64,000 bases of DNA from Gemmatimonadota bacterium (lineage in GTDB: Bacteria; Gemmatimonadota; Gemmatimonadetes; Gemmatimonadales; Gemmatimonadaceae): contig VGVM01000003.1 in assembly GCA_016874035.1 (NCBI GenBank), positions 1 through 64,000 of the forward strand, given 5' to 3'. Made by a program: the position numbers and the translations under genes. This document shows, piece by piece, positions 1 to 9,340 of this stretch (the first letter of the stretch is position 1; every line of letters starts with the position of its first letter). The notes under the pieces are model-generated. The model did no database searches and was not told the DNA's origin. It worked only from the letters and a program-made list of their open reading frames with translations.

Positions 1-1
1 G

Positions 2-1840
2 ACGATCGTCGCTGTTTCGCCCGCGCAGGCCCGGGGAGGGGACACGCTGACGATCCGCGGGCGGCGGCTGGGCGGGGCGCGGAGCGTGCAGATCGGGGCT
101 GACCGCGTCACGGTGCTTGGTACTCCGGTGGATTCGATCGTGCGGGCCGTGGCTCCGGCGTGCGGCGAGGCCGGCGCGGCGCAGGTGAGCCTGCGAACGG
201 CCCATGGCGCGGAATCGAACGTAAGTGCGATCAGCGTCGTTTCGTCGCCGTCACGCCTTCGGCTCGCGCCGCTTGAGTCCGCGACGATTCCGGTGCGCGG
301 GAACGGCAGTTGCCTCCAGCTCGACGGCGGCGCCGGTGCGACCTACCTCGTCGCGGCGCAGCTGGCTACCGACGCGCTGGCGGCGGATCCGATCGCCGTC
401 GAGCTTGGCGCGCGGCCGGAGTCTCAAGCGCAGGTGGGCGCTGCCATGCCGGCGCTCTCCGCCGGTCCCCGGGGTCCCGATGCGGCGCGGACGTTCGAGC
501 AGTGGCTGCGGACCACTGAGTCCGCCCTTGCTGCCAGCGCCGCAAATGGTGCACCAGCGATGGCACGACGCGGTGCGAGTCGCGCGGATTTCAGCGCGGA
601 TCAAGCAGGAACTGCGGGCGACACGCTGCGCACGTTCTCGGTCGTCGCCGCGCTGGACGGTTCGCGGTTCGAAACGGTGACCGGTCGCCTGGCCTTCCGA
701 GGCCAGCGATTACTGGTGTACGAGGACGTATCGACCCTGGGCGCACTGAGCGCCGGCCAGCGCGACGCGCTCGCCCGCCTGACGAACAACGACCTGATTC
801 CCGCGGTCGCGAACGCGTTCGGCGCACTTCCGGATATTGACCGGAACGGGCAGGTGATCCTGCTCCTCACGCCGGTGATCAATCGCATGATTCGCGCGGC
901 CGACTGTGTGCAGCGCGGGTTCGTCACGGCGTTCTTCTATGCGCCCGACCTGCTCGAGCGCTCGCGTGGTACGAATGCGGGTGAGATCCTCTACTCGTTC
1001 GTGCCGGACCCGGCGGGCCTGCACAGCTGCGCGCACTCCGAGGCTGACATGATGCGCCTCGTCCAGCCGGCGCTGATGCACGAACTCCAGCACATGATCT
1101 CGTTTCACCGCCGTGTGCTCGTGCGCGGCGGCGAGCCCGAGGCGACGTGGCTCAACGAGGGGCTGAGCCAGGTCGCGGAGGAGCTGGGTTCGCTCGTGTT
1201 CGAGGCGCGATTTCCCCCGCCCACGGGACGCAGCACGGCGACGCAGATCTTCCCGGACTCGGCGGGGCCGTTCATCGCGCCCCAGCTGCTGAATGCCTAC
1301 GTGTACCTCACGTTTGCGCTGCGCCATTCGGTGACGGCGTACGAGGGCAGGGGCTCGCTGGAGGATCGCGGCGCCAGCTGGTTGTTCCTGCGGCGGCTGG
1401 TGGATCGCCACGGCGATGCGTTGCTGCGCCGGCTGGTCGAGTCGCCGCAGCGCGGGCGGGGCGCGATCGAGCGCGAAACCGGCGCGCGATTCGGCGAGCT
1501 CTTCGGCGAGTTCTCGCTGTCGCTGTTCGCAGACTCGCTGCCGGGCCTTCCGCGGTCCGTGGTGCCATCCGCGCTGCGGTTCGGGACGCGCAACGTGCGA
1601 CAACTGATGGCCCGGCAGGCGACGATCGCCGGGTTTTCGGAGCCGTTCCCGCTCGTGACCTACCGCCTTGATCCCGGCGGCTCATTGCGCACGGCGCTGC
1701 ATCCAGGCACCATGATGCATGCCATCCTCCAGGCGCCGCCGTCCGGCGCACCGATCGCCCTTCAGTTCACCGCGCCAGGAGGCACCGCCCTGCCGCCGAA
1801 TGCCATGGCGCAGCTGAGCGTGCTGAGATTACCGCCATGA
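2..1840 (+). CDS. Secreted M30-like zinc metallopeptidase with TIG-like domain (5' end outside window)
   Basis: The frame is open to the left edge, so the true start and signal peptide lie upstream; the first internal start is a GTG at 86. The N-terminal stretch (TLTIRGRRLGG, then a beta-rich segment) reads like the end of an IPT/TIG immunoglobulin-like domain. The catalytic part has HELQH at nt 1079-1093 and, about 20 residues on, WLNEGLSQVAEELG, giving the HExxH plus downstream Glu arrangement of gluzincin peptidases. The DRNGQVILLLTPVIN stretch before it is typical of M30 (hyicolysin-like) proteins. It probably cleaves proteins outside the cytoplasm. Its stop overlaps the next start (ATGA), so the next gene is likely translationally coupled. 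Family assignment is by motif only. Confidence 0.75.
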   Translation, partial: TIVAVSPAQARGGDTLTIRGRRLGGARSVQIGADRVTVLGTPVDSIVRAVAPACGEAGAAQVSLRTAHGAESNVSAISVVSSPSRLRLAPLESATIPVRGNGSCLQLDGGAGATYLVAAQLATDALAADPIAVELGARPESQAQVGAAMPALSAGPRGPDAARTFEQWLRTTESALAASAANGAPAMARRGASRADFSADQAGTAGDTLRTFSVVAALDGSRFETVTGRLAFRGQRLLVYEDVSTLGALSAGQRDALARLTNNDLIPAVANAFGALPDIDRNGQVILLLTPVINRMIRAADCVQRGFVTAFFYAPDLLERSRGTNAGEILYSFVPDPAGLHSCAHSEADMMRLVQPALMHELQHMISFHRRVLVRGGEPEATWLNEGLSQVAEELGSLVFEARFPPPTGRSTATQIFPDSAGPFIAPQLLNAYVYLTFALRHSVTAYEGRGSLEDRGASWLFLRRLVDRHGDALLRRLVESPQRGRGAIERETGARFGELFGEFSLSLFADSLPGLPRSVVPSALRFGTRNVRQLMARQATIAGFSEPFPLVTYRLDPGGSLRTALHPGTMMHAILQAPPSGAPIALQFTAPGGTALPPNAMAQLSVLRLPP

Positions 1841-2769
1841 GCAAAATCCTCCGTGTCGCCGTCCTGTTGTGCGCCGCGCACGCCGCCGTTGCTGCCCAGG
1901 GAACGGGTTCAGGCGTCGTGGCGAGTCTGGCGACGTCCCCGCGTGCACTCGCGCTTGCGGATGTCGGCGTTGATCGAGACGCAAACGCCTGGTCCCTGTT
2001 CGTCGCTCCCGGCCAACTCGGCACGCTCAACACGCTGCACACGTCGGCTGCGACCGAATCGTACCTGGGAGGCACGCTGCTCAGCGCGCTGGCTGTCGCG
2101 CTCCCGCGATTCGGCGGCGTCGTGGCCGTGGGCGCGAGCGTGCTTGATTACGGCACCATCAGCGAGATCGCGTCGTTAGTCCCGGGCGGCGAGGCATCGC
2201 CGACTGGCCGGAGGTATGGCGCCCAGGACAACCTGATTTCAGTCGCGTATGCGCGCACCGTGGCCCGCACGCAGGTTGCGATCGTCGGCGAGCACATCAG
2301 CGTCCGCATCGCCGATGCGAGCGCCTCGGCGGGCGCGCTGTCGTTTGGCGCCGCGCGGGCGTTGAACGAACGCTGGCACGCATCGGTCGCACTGCAGCAC
2401 GTCGGGCCGGCGCTCTCGGTTGGGGTCACGGAGAACAACCTCCCGCTCACGGCTCGAGTCGGTGTCGCGCGATCCGCGTATCACCTGCGTGGCGTGGAAC
2501 TGGCTCCCGTGGCGGAACTCCGGCAAGTTCGCGGGTCCGGGGTCAGCGCAGGTATCGGTGTGGAAGCCGTGCGCCGGAACGTGGCCGGCGCTGCCGTGGC
2601 GATCCGGCTCGGGTATGCCATGCGCGAGTCGAGTGACCGCGCACCGGTCTCCGGCGGATTCGGCGTCGAACTCGGGCGCTGGGGCGTGGACTACGCCGTG
2701 CAGCGGTTCGCATTGGTCGACCAGGTGACACACCGCGTCGGGCTGCGATTCCGACGGCCCTCGCGTTGA
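1837..2769 (+). CDS. PorV/UPF0164-like outer-membrane beta-barrel protein
   Basis: This 310-residue protein has a clear Sec signal peptide (hydrophobic core VAVLLCAAHAAVAA, then AQG). The mature start, SPRALALADVGVDRDANAWSLFVAPGQLG, fits the PorV/PorQ/UPF0164 pattern in which a small barrel begins with a conserved loop ending in NPAG-like residues. The rest is alternating beta-rich sequence and the last residues (VGLRFRRP) look like a terminal barrel strand. It probably sits in the outer membrane. The ATG overlaps the previous stop by 4 nt and its own stop overlaps the following TTG start by 4 nt. In the Bacteroidota PorV works with type IX secretion, but nothing in this window proves such a system here. 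Confidence 0.6.
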   Translation: MSKILRVAVLLCAAHAAVAAQGTGSGVVASLATSPRALALADVGVDRDANAWSLFVAPGQLGTLNTLHTSAATESYLGGTLLSALAVALPRFGGVVAVGASVLDYGTISEIASLVPGGEASPTGRRYGAQDNLISVAYARTVARTQVAIVGEHISVRIADASASAGALSFGAARALNERWHASVALQHVGPALSVGVTENNLPLTARVGVARSAYHLRGVELAPVAELRQVRGSGVSAGIGVEAVRRNVAGAAVAIRLGYAMRESSDRAPVSGGFGVELGRWGVDYAVQRFALVDQVTHRVGLRFRRPSR

Positions 2770-3905
2770 GGCCACGACCGTTGGTCCGCCCGCGGGTTGG
2801 CTGGATTGGCCTGGTCCTGCTCGGATTGCTCGGGGGCACGGCGCTGCTCACCGCGGCGACGCCGCTGGGTCGCTACATCGCGCGCGCCGCGTGGGAGGAA
2901 GGGAAAATCCTGCGCGGACGCCGCGCGATCCGCGAGGTGATCGCGGATTCGACAACCCCGGCCGCCACGCGCGCCAAGCTCGAGTTGGTGCTCGCGGCGC
3001 GGGCGTACGCCGGTGATTCGCTGGGCCTCCCGGCGAAGGAGGTGTTCACCCAGTTCACGCAGCTGAGTGACGACACGCTCGTGCTCGTGCTCTCCGGCAC
3101 GCGGCGCGACGCGCTGGTCAGCGCGACCTGGTGGTTTCCGGTCGTCGGACGCGTGCCGTACAAGGGGTTCTTCAAGACGGACGCGGCACTGCGCGCAGAG
3201 CGTGAGCTGGCTGCGGCGGGGTACGACACGTACCTGAGGCCGGCGCCGGCGTTCAGCACGCTCGGGTGGTTCAACGATCCGTTGCTTTCGACGACCCTCG
3301 CGTCGGATTCGATCTTTCTCGCGCAGACGGTGATCCACGAGCTGACGCACAACCGACTCTACGTCAAGAACGAGGCCGTGTTCAACGAGAGCTTCGCGGA
3401 GTTCGTGGGCAACCGCGGCGCGGCGGAGTTCTTCCGGTCGCGCGGCGACTCGCTTACCGCCACGCGCGCCGAAGCGCGCTGGCGCGATGAAATGCGCCTC
3501 GGAGTTGCGTGGGAGCGCGGGTACCGCGCGCTGGATTCGATGTTCAAGGCGCATCCGTATTCGAGTGATCGCGCGTTGCGCGACACCACCGCCGAGCCGG
3601 CCGTGCGCGCGCGGCGCCTGACGGGGCGCGACTCCGTGTATGCGTGGCTGAGGCGGCTGCTGGTGGATTCCATCGGGCCGCAGCTCGAGACCTTCCCGGC
3701 CGGCTACGCCACGCGCGTGCGGCTCGACAACGCGGCCTTGCTGGCCCGCCGGATCTATGCGACCGGGCTCGGCGACTTTGAGGCGTTGTGGGCGCGCTCG
3801 GGGATGCGCGTCAGGCCGGTCATCGATTCGGTGGGCCGAGTCGCTGCGGACGGTTCGCGCGGGGCGACCCCGTTCGCGCGCGTGAACGCGATCGGCCAGC
3901 CGTAA
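2766..3905 (+). CDS. Putative membrane-anchored zinc aminopeptidase (Aminopep/PF10023-like)
   Basis: The protein starts at a TTG overlapping the previous stop (TTGA). Residues about 12-31 form a hydrophobic segment (signal anchor or signal peptide). HELTHNR at about residue 191 and FNESFAEFVG some 15 residues later give HExxH plus a Glu ligand. The preceding GWFNDPLLSTTL and the TWWFPVVGRVPYKGFF stretch are characteristic of the putative aminopeptidases formerly called DUF2265. It likely acts in the periplasm on small peptides. It is the last gene of the overlapping trio with the M30-like protease and the barrel protein. Seven nt separate its stop from the end of the convergent helicase gene. 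Substrate unknown. Confidence 0.75.
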   Translation: MRPRPLVRPRVGWIGLVLLGLLGGTALLTAATPLGRYIARAAWEEGKILRGRRAIREVIADSTTPAATRAKLELVLAARAYAGDSLGLPAKEVFTQFTQLSDDTLVLVLSGTRRDALVSATWWFPVVGRVPYKGFFKTDAALRAERELAAAGYDTYLRPAPAFSTLGWFNDPLLSTTLASDSIFLAQTVIHELTHNRLYVKNEAVFNESFAEFVGNRGAAEFFRSRGDSLTATRAEARWRDEMRLGVAWERGYRALDSMFKAHPYSSDRALRDTTAEPAVRARRLTGRDSVYAWLRRLLVDSIGPQLETFPAGYATRVRLDNAALLARRIYATGLGDFEALWARSGMRVRPVIDSVGRVAADGSRGATPFARVNAIGQP

Positions 3906-3912
3906 CGCGGCG

Positions 3913-6042
3913 CTAGTTGCTGGAAAAGCGCGCCTTGACCAGCGCGCGCAGGTCCACGATCGCCGCGTCGGCCGCCGCAGGCGCGTCGGTGACGGGCGCC
4001 GCCTCGACAACGACCCGCTGCATCCCTGCGCGAACGCCACGATCGAGGAACCGCGACAGCTGGTCCAGCGAGTAGTCCGCTCCGCGGCGCGTGTCATACA
4101 CGTTGAGCGGATACGACACCGCGAGGTGATTGCGCGCCCGCGTGAGTGCGACGTACATCAGGCGGCGTTCCTCCTCGACCTGTTCGTCGTCGCCCAGGGC
4201 GCGCGCCATGGGGAACCAGCCGTCCACGGCCCAGATCACGAACACGGCGTCCCACTCGCGGCCCTTCGCGCTGTGGGCGGTCGAGAGCACGAGTGAGTCG
4301 TCCTCGGAGTCGGATCCGAACCCGAGATCCTGCGTGGACTGCGGCGGCTCGAGGGCGAGCGCCGTGAGGAATGCCGCGCGGTCCGGGTACCCGCTCGCGA
4401 TCACCTGCAGCTGGTCAAGGTCCGCGAGGCGCGGTTCGACGCGGTCATAGCGTTCGCGCAGGATGTTGTCGTACAGCCGTCGGATCGCCGCGACTTCGCG
4501 CCCGAGGCCGCGATCCCGCGAGCCACCGTCCTCAGGTGTCGCGGTACCGCCGGCGTGGCGGCCGCCTTTCCCCGTGCGGGCGCTCCCGGCGAAGCGCAGT
4601 TCCTCGAGGAGCGCGGCGAGCGCGGTATGCGCCGACCGCGCCCGGGCCGGCGCCGGAAATTCGGCGAAGGCGGTGATCGCCCATGCGGCGCCTTGCAGGT
4701 GTTCGATTGCGTGCCGCGCGGTCGTCTCGCCGATACCCGGCAGGAGCATCAGGAGCCGGTACCAGCTGACTTCATCGCGTGGATTCTCGAGTACGCGGAG
4801 GAACGCGAGCACGTCCTTCACGTGGGCCGCTTCGAGGAACTTGAGGCCACCCCATTTTTCGAAGGGCACGCGGCGTGCGGCGAGCTCGATCTCGAGATCG
4901 GCGCTCATGTACCCGGCACGGAACAGCACGGCCATCTCACGCAGAGGAATGCCGTCTTCGTGGAGCTCGAGGATCCGATCCACGACAAACCGGGTCTGGG
5001 CCTGTTCGTCATGTGCCGTGACGAGCCAGGCCGCGTCGCCGCCGGTCCGGCGCGTGTAGAGATTCTTGGTGAATCGTTCCTCGGCGCGCGAGATGAGCGT
5101 GTTGCTCACGTCGAGGATTGGCTGGGTCGAACGGTAGTTCTCCTCGAGCGTGACAAGCGTCGTTCCCGGGAAGTTCCTTGGGAAGTCGAGGATGTTCCGG
5201 ACCGTCGCGCCGCGAAAGCCGTAGATGCTCTGCGCGTCGTCACCGACCACCGTGATGTTGCCGTGCGCGGCGACCATCCCCTTGAGGATTCGGGCCTGCA
5301 GGAGATTGGTGTCCTGGTACTCGTCAACGAGGACGTGGTCGTAGAGCGCCCCGATCTCCGAGGCCAGCGGCCCTTCGACCAGCATCGCCCAGAAGAGGAG
5401 CAGGTCGTCGTAGTCCAGCAGGTTGCGGTCCTGCTTTCTCGCGGTGTAGTCGGCGAACACGCGCCCAAACGCCTCTTCGTGCTCCACAAACTGCGGGTAC
5501 TCCGCACCCAGCAACGCCGCGACCGGGATCTCCGTGTTGACGTGCCGACTGTACACGTCGTGCAGCGTTTCCTTGCGCGGGAATCGCTTCTTCTTGTCGC
5601 CGAGCCCGAGTGCCTGCCGCGCGATCTGCATCAGGTCTTCGGCATCGGCCTGGTCCATCACGGTGAAGTCCGCGCCGAGCCCCGCGCGCTGGCCAAAACG
5701 CCGCAGGAGCCGGTGCGCCGTTCCGTGGAACGTGCCACCGTGCACGGTCCGGCCACCCCCGCCGACCAGGCGCTCGACCCGCGACAACATCTCCTGCGCG
5801 GCGCGGCGCGTGAACGTGAGCAGCAGGATCCGGTCCGGGCGAATGCCGGTGTTGATCAGGTGCGCGACCCGGTGCACGAGTGTCCGCGTCTTCCCCGTGC
5901 CCGCGCCTGCGACGATGAGCAGCGGCCCGGCGCCGTGCGTCGCAGCGCGAGCCTGTGCCACGTTGAGGCCGGCGGTGACGTTCTCGCCTGCGGCAGCGGC
6001 AACCTCGCGGTCTCGGGCTGGGTACACGCGAGGCTCTGACAT
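3913..6042 (-). CDS. UvrD/PcrA/Rep-type superfamily 1A DNA helicase
   Basis: ATP-dependent 3'-5' DNA helicase of repair or replication restart, cytoplasmic. All core motifs are present: Walker A AGAGTGKT (residues 45-52), LTFTRRAAQEM (Ia), LVDEYQDTN (II), GDDAQSIYGFRGA (III), ENYRSTQPIL (IV), STAHSAKGREWDAVF (V) and EERRLMYVALTRAR (VI). At 709 residues it matches the family. I chose the ATG at 6042 because homology begins shortly after it; the same frame stays open for another kilobase upstream, but that stretch lies antisense to the plug-domain gene and has no helicase features. It is convergent with the aminopeptidase gene. Whether it is UvrD, PcrA or Rep cannot be decided from this sequence. 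Confidence 0.93.
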   Translation of the reverse strand: MSEPRVYPARDREVAAAAGENVTAGLNVAQARAATHGAGPLLIVAGAGTGKTRTLVHRVAHLINTGIRPDRILLLTFTRRAAQEMLSRVERLVGGGGRTVHGGTFHGTAHRLLRRFGQRAGLGADFTVMDQADAEDLMQIARQALGLGDKKKRFPRKETLHDVYSRHVNTEIPVAALLGAEYPQFVEHEEAFGRVFADYTARKQDRNLLDYDDLLLFWAMLVEGPLASEIGALYDHVLVDEYQDTNLLQARILKGMVAAHGNITVVGDDAQSIYGFRGATVRNILDFPRNFPGTTLVTLEENYRSTQPILDVSNTLISRAEERFTKNLYTRRTGGDAAWLVTAHDEQAQTRFVVDRILELHEDGIPLREMAVLFRAGYMSADLEIELAARRVPFEKWGGLKFLEAAHVKDVLAFLRVLENPRDEVSWYRLLMLLPGIGETTARHAIEHLQGAAWAITAFAEFPAPARARSAHTALAALLEELRFAGSARTGKGGRHAGGTATPEDGGSRDRGLGREVAAIRRLYDNILRERYDRVEPRLADLDQLQVIASGYPDRAAFLTALALEPPQSTQDLGFGSDSEDDSLVLSTAHSAKGREWDAVFVIWAVDGWFPMARALGDDEQVEEERRLMYVALTRARNHLAVSYPLNVYDTRRGADYSLDQLSRFLDRGVRAGMQRVVVEAAPVTDAPAAADAAIVDLRALVKARFSSN

Positions 6043-6201
6043 GCCCGACAAAATACCGAAAGTGGCCACCGCGGGGCAGCGGGGTAGAACCTGGACGCAC
6101 CGTCCCGCGCTCCGGGGGTGCAGCGCGGGGACGGACACGCATATTTCGGCGACGCCGAGCCAGCGGCGTGCATGATGGTTCACCCTTGCAAGGCGAAACG
6201 C

Positions 6202-7056
6202 ATGGACCTGCAATGCAACGTTGATCGGGCGCGATTCCGCGGCCGGTCGCTGGCCGCCCTGGGACTGGCCCTGGTACCGGTGCTGGCCTCGGTCGGCACG
6301 GCGCAGGGTCGTGCGACGTTGTCCGGCGTGGTGACCAACCTGAACGGCATCGGGATCCCGCGGGCCGAAGTGCTGGTCGTGGGGACCGAGATACGGGCAA
6401 TCACGAATGACTCGGGTGTGTACGAGTTCCTCCAACTGGCGCCCGGGCGACACCGCCTTGTGGCGCGCCGGATCGGCTTCGAGCCGGAAGAGCTGCGGGT
6501 CACGCTGGAAGACCAGCGCCATAAGCAGCTCGATTTCGAGCTCAAGGGCATTCCCGAGCAGCTCGATTCGGTGATGATCCGCGAGGCCGGCGGTAACGGT
6601 CGCATGGCCGACTTCTGGGCGCGGCGAATGATTGGCAATGGCGCGTTCGTCACGCGGCAGGAGATCGACCGGCGTCGTCCCCAAGTGGCGAGCGACCTGT
6701 TGCGGACGGTCACGGGCGTGCGGGTCACGGCGGGCGAGAACGCGTTCGACCGACCGGTGATCCACATGGGGCGAAACGGTCAGGTGGGCCGAAACCGTCC
6801 GGGCGTGCAGGCGCTCGCGGCGGAATGCCGGGTGACGTACTACGTGGACGGCAGCTATGTCCCGCCGGGTACGTTTCACATGGACGACCTCTCGCCAATG
6901 CACCTCGAGGCGGTCGAGGTCTATCGTGGGCCTGCCGAGACCCCGGCGCGGTTTCGCCAGCGCGACACCGCGTGCGGCGTGATTGCGCTCTGGACTCGCG
7001 AGCCCCCTGCGCGAGGGACCAAGCCGCCCGGCGACGGAGTATTCTCCCGGGCGTGA
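6202..7056 (+). CDS. Exported carboxypeptidase-regulatory-like plus TonB-plug-like protein without barrel
   Basis: About 284 residues. A signal peptide (core LAALGLALVPVLASVGTAQ) is followed by a CarboxypepD_reg-like beta-sandwich (ATLSGVVTNLNGIGIPRAEV ... GVYEFLQLAPGRHRLVARRIGF), then a segment like a TonB receptor plug (EIDRRRPQVASDLLRTVTGVRV). It ends with ECRVTYYVDG ... LEAVEVYRGPAETP ... TACGVIALWT. The protein stops where a TonB-dependent receptor would begin its 22-strand barrel, so it is a free-standing plug rather than a receptor. The two C-terminal cysteines recur in the protein encoded at 16523-17047. ATG 6202 gives the best signal peptide; ATG 6175 is an alternative. Its stop overlaps the GT39 start by 4 nt (GTGA). 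Function unknown. Confidence 0.7.
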   Translation: MDLQCNVDRARFRGRSLAALGLALVPVLASVGTAQGRATLSGVVTNLNGIGIPRAEVLVVGTEIRAITNDSGVYEFLQLAPGRHRLVARRIGFEPEELRVTLEDQRHKQLDFELKGIPEQLDSVMIREAGGNGRMADFWARRMIGNGAFVTRQEIDRRRPQVASDLLRTVTGVRVTAGENAFDRPVIHMGRNGQVGRNRPGVQALAAECRVTYYVDGSYVPPGTFHMDDLSPMHLEAVEVYRGPAETPARFRQRDTACGVIALWTREPPARGTKPPGDGVFSRA

Positions 7057-8621
7057 GCGCGGAATCCACACTGGCCGCCCGGAGTTGGGCGGACCGGCTG
7101 ACGTCCCCGGCCGATGCGAAAGCGGCGACGATCCGACTGATCGCGATTACTGCGGTGGTGCGCCTCGTGCTCGGGGCGGTGACCGGCCTCGGTGTGGACG
7201 AGTCGTACGCGGTCGCGGTCGCCCGCGACGTTTCGTGGTCGTACTTCGATCACCCGCCGCTGCACTTCTGGATCGCCGGCGCGTTCGGGCGGCTGACGAA
7301 CTGGGAAGCGGCGCCGCTCGTGCGGTTGCCGTTCATCCTGATGTTCGCCGGTACGACGTGGTTCACGTTTCGTGTCACGCGTCGGCTGTTCTCGGCGCAC
7401 GCGGGATACGTCGCGGCGCTCCTGCTCAACGTGTCGGCGGTGTTCAGCCTCAGCAGCGGTGGCTGGGTGCTGCCCGACGGCCCGCTGATGTTCTTCATGA
7501 TGGCGGCGGTGGACCGGATCGCTTCCGTGCTGTTTCCCGCGGCCGGCGAGGCATCGGACGTCCGCACCGGCGCGTGGCTTGCGGCGGGGCTGCTGACCGG
7601 GCTAGCGATGCTGTCGAAATACCACGGCGCGTTCGTGCTCGCCGGTACGGCGCTGTTCTGCGTCACGTCACCGCGGCACCGTTGGCGCCTCACGACAGCG
7701 GGGCCTTACCTCGGCACGCTCGTCGCCCTGCTGTGCTTCACGCCGGTCATCTGGTGGAACGCGCAGCACGGTTTTGCTTCGTTCGCGTTCCAAGGCGCGC
7801 GCGCGACGCCAGCCGCCGGCCTTCACTTCGACACGTTTGCCGCCAACATCGGTGGGCAGATGGCGTGGGTGCTGCCGTGGGTATTCGTTCCGCTCGCCAT
7901 CGCGCTCTGGCGGGCCGTTCGCGGCCGGTCGTCAAGCGAAGCGGGATGGTTCCTGGGGCTGGTCGCTGCGGGCCCGATAGTGCTCTTCACGATGGTATCG
8001 CTTCGCGGCGATGTGGGCCTCCCGCACTGGCAGGCGCCGGGTTGGCTGTTCGTGTTCCCGATCCTCGGCGCCGCGACCGCGACGAAGCTTGCCGCCGGCA
8101 TCAGCCGGACGCGGCGCTGGCTGGTCGCGAGCGTCGTGGGCTACGCCGGGCTGATCGCGGTGCTGGGTTCGCATGTCAGTACGGGATGGATGGCCCGCGT
8201 CGCGCCGTCCGCGTTCCGTCAGGATCCGACGGGCGACATGGTTTCGTGGCACATGCTGTACAAGACACTGGGAGGACTCGGCTACCTCCCGGGCACCGAT
8301 TTCATTGCCGCGACGAGTTGGATCCAGGCCGGCAAGGCGGCGATCGCGCTAGGGCGCGAAACGCCGGTGCTGTGCCTCTGCGCCGACCCGCACCACTTCC
8401 GCTACATGGCGGACGATCGTGAGTTCATCGGCAAGAACGCCGTGATCGTGAAGAAGGTGCGCGCCGGCGACGACGTGATGGAACGCTTCGCGCCGTATTT
8501 CGAGCGGATAGACCCGATCACGACGTTCGGGATCTACCGCGGTCGGCAGGAGGTCATGCAGCTCGAGTTGTACCGGGCGCAGAACTTCCGGGCCGTGTAT
8601 CCGAGCGACCAGCCGCGCTAA
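7053..8621 (+). CDS. GT39-family (PMT/ArnT-like) polytopic membrane glycosyltransferase
   Basis: Probable polyprenyl-phosphate-sugar-dependent glycosyltransferase of the GT39/ArnT group, in the inner membrane. The GVDESYAVAVARD motif at about residue 45 supplies the acidic catalytic residue in the first periplasmic loop, followed by FDHPPLHFW. At least eight hydrophobic segments follow, and the C-terminal third is a soluble domain. Translation most likely starts at GTG 7053, which overlaps the previous stop (GTGA); upstream in-frame sequence is antisense-like filler. The 522-residue length suits the family. Acceptor (protein, lipid A or glycolipid) unknown. The 3' end overlaps the lipB stop on the other strand by 4 nt. 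Confidence 0.85.
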   Translation: MSAESTLAARSWADRLTSPADAKAATIRLIAITAVVRLVLGAVTGLGVDESYAVAVARDVSWSYFDHPPLHFWIAGAFGRLTNWEAAPLVRLPFILMFAGTTWFTFRVTRRLFSAHAGYVAALLLNVSAVFSLSSGGWVLPDGPLMFFMMAAVDRIASVLFPAAGEASDVRTGAWLAAGLLTGLAMLSKYHGAFVLAGTALFCVTSPRHRWRLTTAGPYLGTLVALLCFTPVIWWNAQHGFASFAFQGARATPAAGLHFDTFAANIGGQMAWVLPWVFVPLAIALWRAVRGRSSSEAGWFLGLVAAGPIVLFTMVSLRGDVGLPHWQAPGWLFVFPILGAATATKLAAGISRTRRWLVASVVGYAGLIAVLGSHVSTGWMARVAPSAFRQDPTGDMVSWHMLYKTLGGLGYLPGTDFIAATSWIQAGKAAIALGRETPVLCLCADPHHFRYMADDREFIGKNAVIVKKVRAGDDVMERFAPYFERIDPITTFGIYRGRQEVMQLELYRAQNFRAVYPSDQPR

Positions 8622-9331
8622 GTAGCGGTCAGCAGTTCGCGGAGTGCCGTGTCGCTGACGGGTGACGGCGTCAGCGAGAAGCGCGCGGCGAACGCGTGTG
8701 TGACGGCCTCGCGTGCGGCCGCGTTCAGCGATTCACTCGCTAACGCGCCCCCGGCGAGTTCTCGCGCGACGCTGGTCATGACCACATCCGGAATGCCGCA
8801 CGGCACCATGACGTCGAAGTAGCTCAGGTCGGTCGTCACGTTCAGGGCGAAGCCGTGCCACGTGACCCACTGCCTCGCGTGCACACCTATGGATGCGATC
8901 TTGCGATCGCCGGTCCACACGCCGGTCTTTCCCGGATTGCGCGCAGCGGCGACGCCGAGCGAGGCAAGTCCATCGATCATCACTTGCTCGAGTTCACGCA
9001 GGTACCAGTGCAGGTCCTCGCGATGCCGGCCCAGGTGCATGATCGGGTACCCGACGAGCTGCCCGGGGCCGTGGAATGTCACGTCGCCGCCTCGCTCGAC
9101 ATCGAAGAACTCCACGCCACGCCCGGCGAGCTCGGATTCGGAGAGGAGCAAGTGCGCCGCTTTCGCGCTGCGCCCGAACGTGACGACCGGCGGATGCTCG
9201 ACGAGGATCAGGAGGTCGTGCGCGAGCCGGCCGTCGAGCCGGGCGTGCGCGGCGTTCCGTTGCAACTCCAACGCTTCGGCGTATGGGACGACGCCGAGGT
9301 CAGCAACGAGGAGCTCTCGCGTGATGCTCAC
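8618..9331 (-). CDS. lipB: Octanoyl-[acyl-carrier-protein]:protein N-octanoyltransferase LipB
   Basis: LipB transfers octanoate from acyl carrier protein to lipoyl domains of 2-oxoacid dehydrogenases and GcvH, the first step of endogenous lipoate synthesis in the cytoplasm. The signature is complete: ERGGDVTFHGPGQLVGYP (residues 79-96), GKTGVW (134-139), RKIASIGV with catalytic Lys144, and PCGI with the acyl-carrying Cys178. The 237-residue length is normal. The start is a GTG 9 nt after the dacB stop, with no Shine-Dalgarno sequence visible. This is probably the third gene of an OPT-dacB-lipB transcript. lipA is not in the window. The stop overlaps the convergent GT39 stop. Confidence 0.96.
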   Translation of the reverse strand: MSITRELLVADLGVVPYAEALELQRNAAHARLDGRLAHDLLILVEHPPVVTFGRSAKAAHLLLSESELAGRGVEFFDVERGGDVTFHGPGQLVGYPIMHLGRHREDLHWYLRELEQVMIDGLASLGVAAARNPGKTGVWTGDRKIASIGVHARQWVTWHGFALNVTTDLSYFDVMVPCGIPDVVMTSVARELAGGALASESLNAAAREAVTHAFAARFSLTPSPVSDTALRELLTAT

Positions 9332-9340
9332 GCGCGAAAT

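Noticed and set aside
4555..6039. 494-codon plus-strand open frame opposite the helicase gene
   Set aside because: No recognisable motif, composition typical of antisense frames in GC-rich DNA; the opposite strand encodes all seven helicase motifs.
6043..7071. Minus-strand open frame continuing upstream of the helicase start
   Set aside because: It is antisense to the plug-domain gene, has no helicase or other motif, and the helicase homology begins just after ATG 6042.
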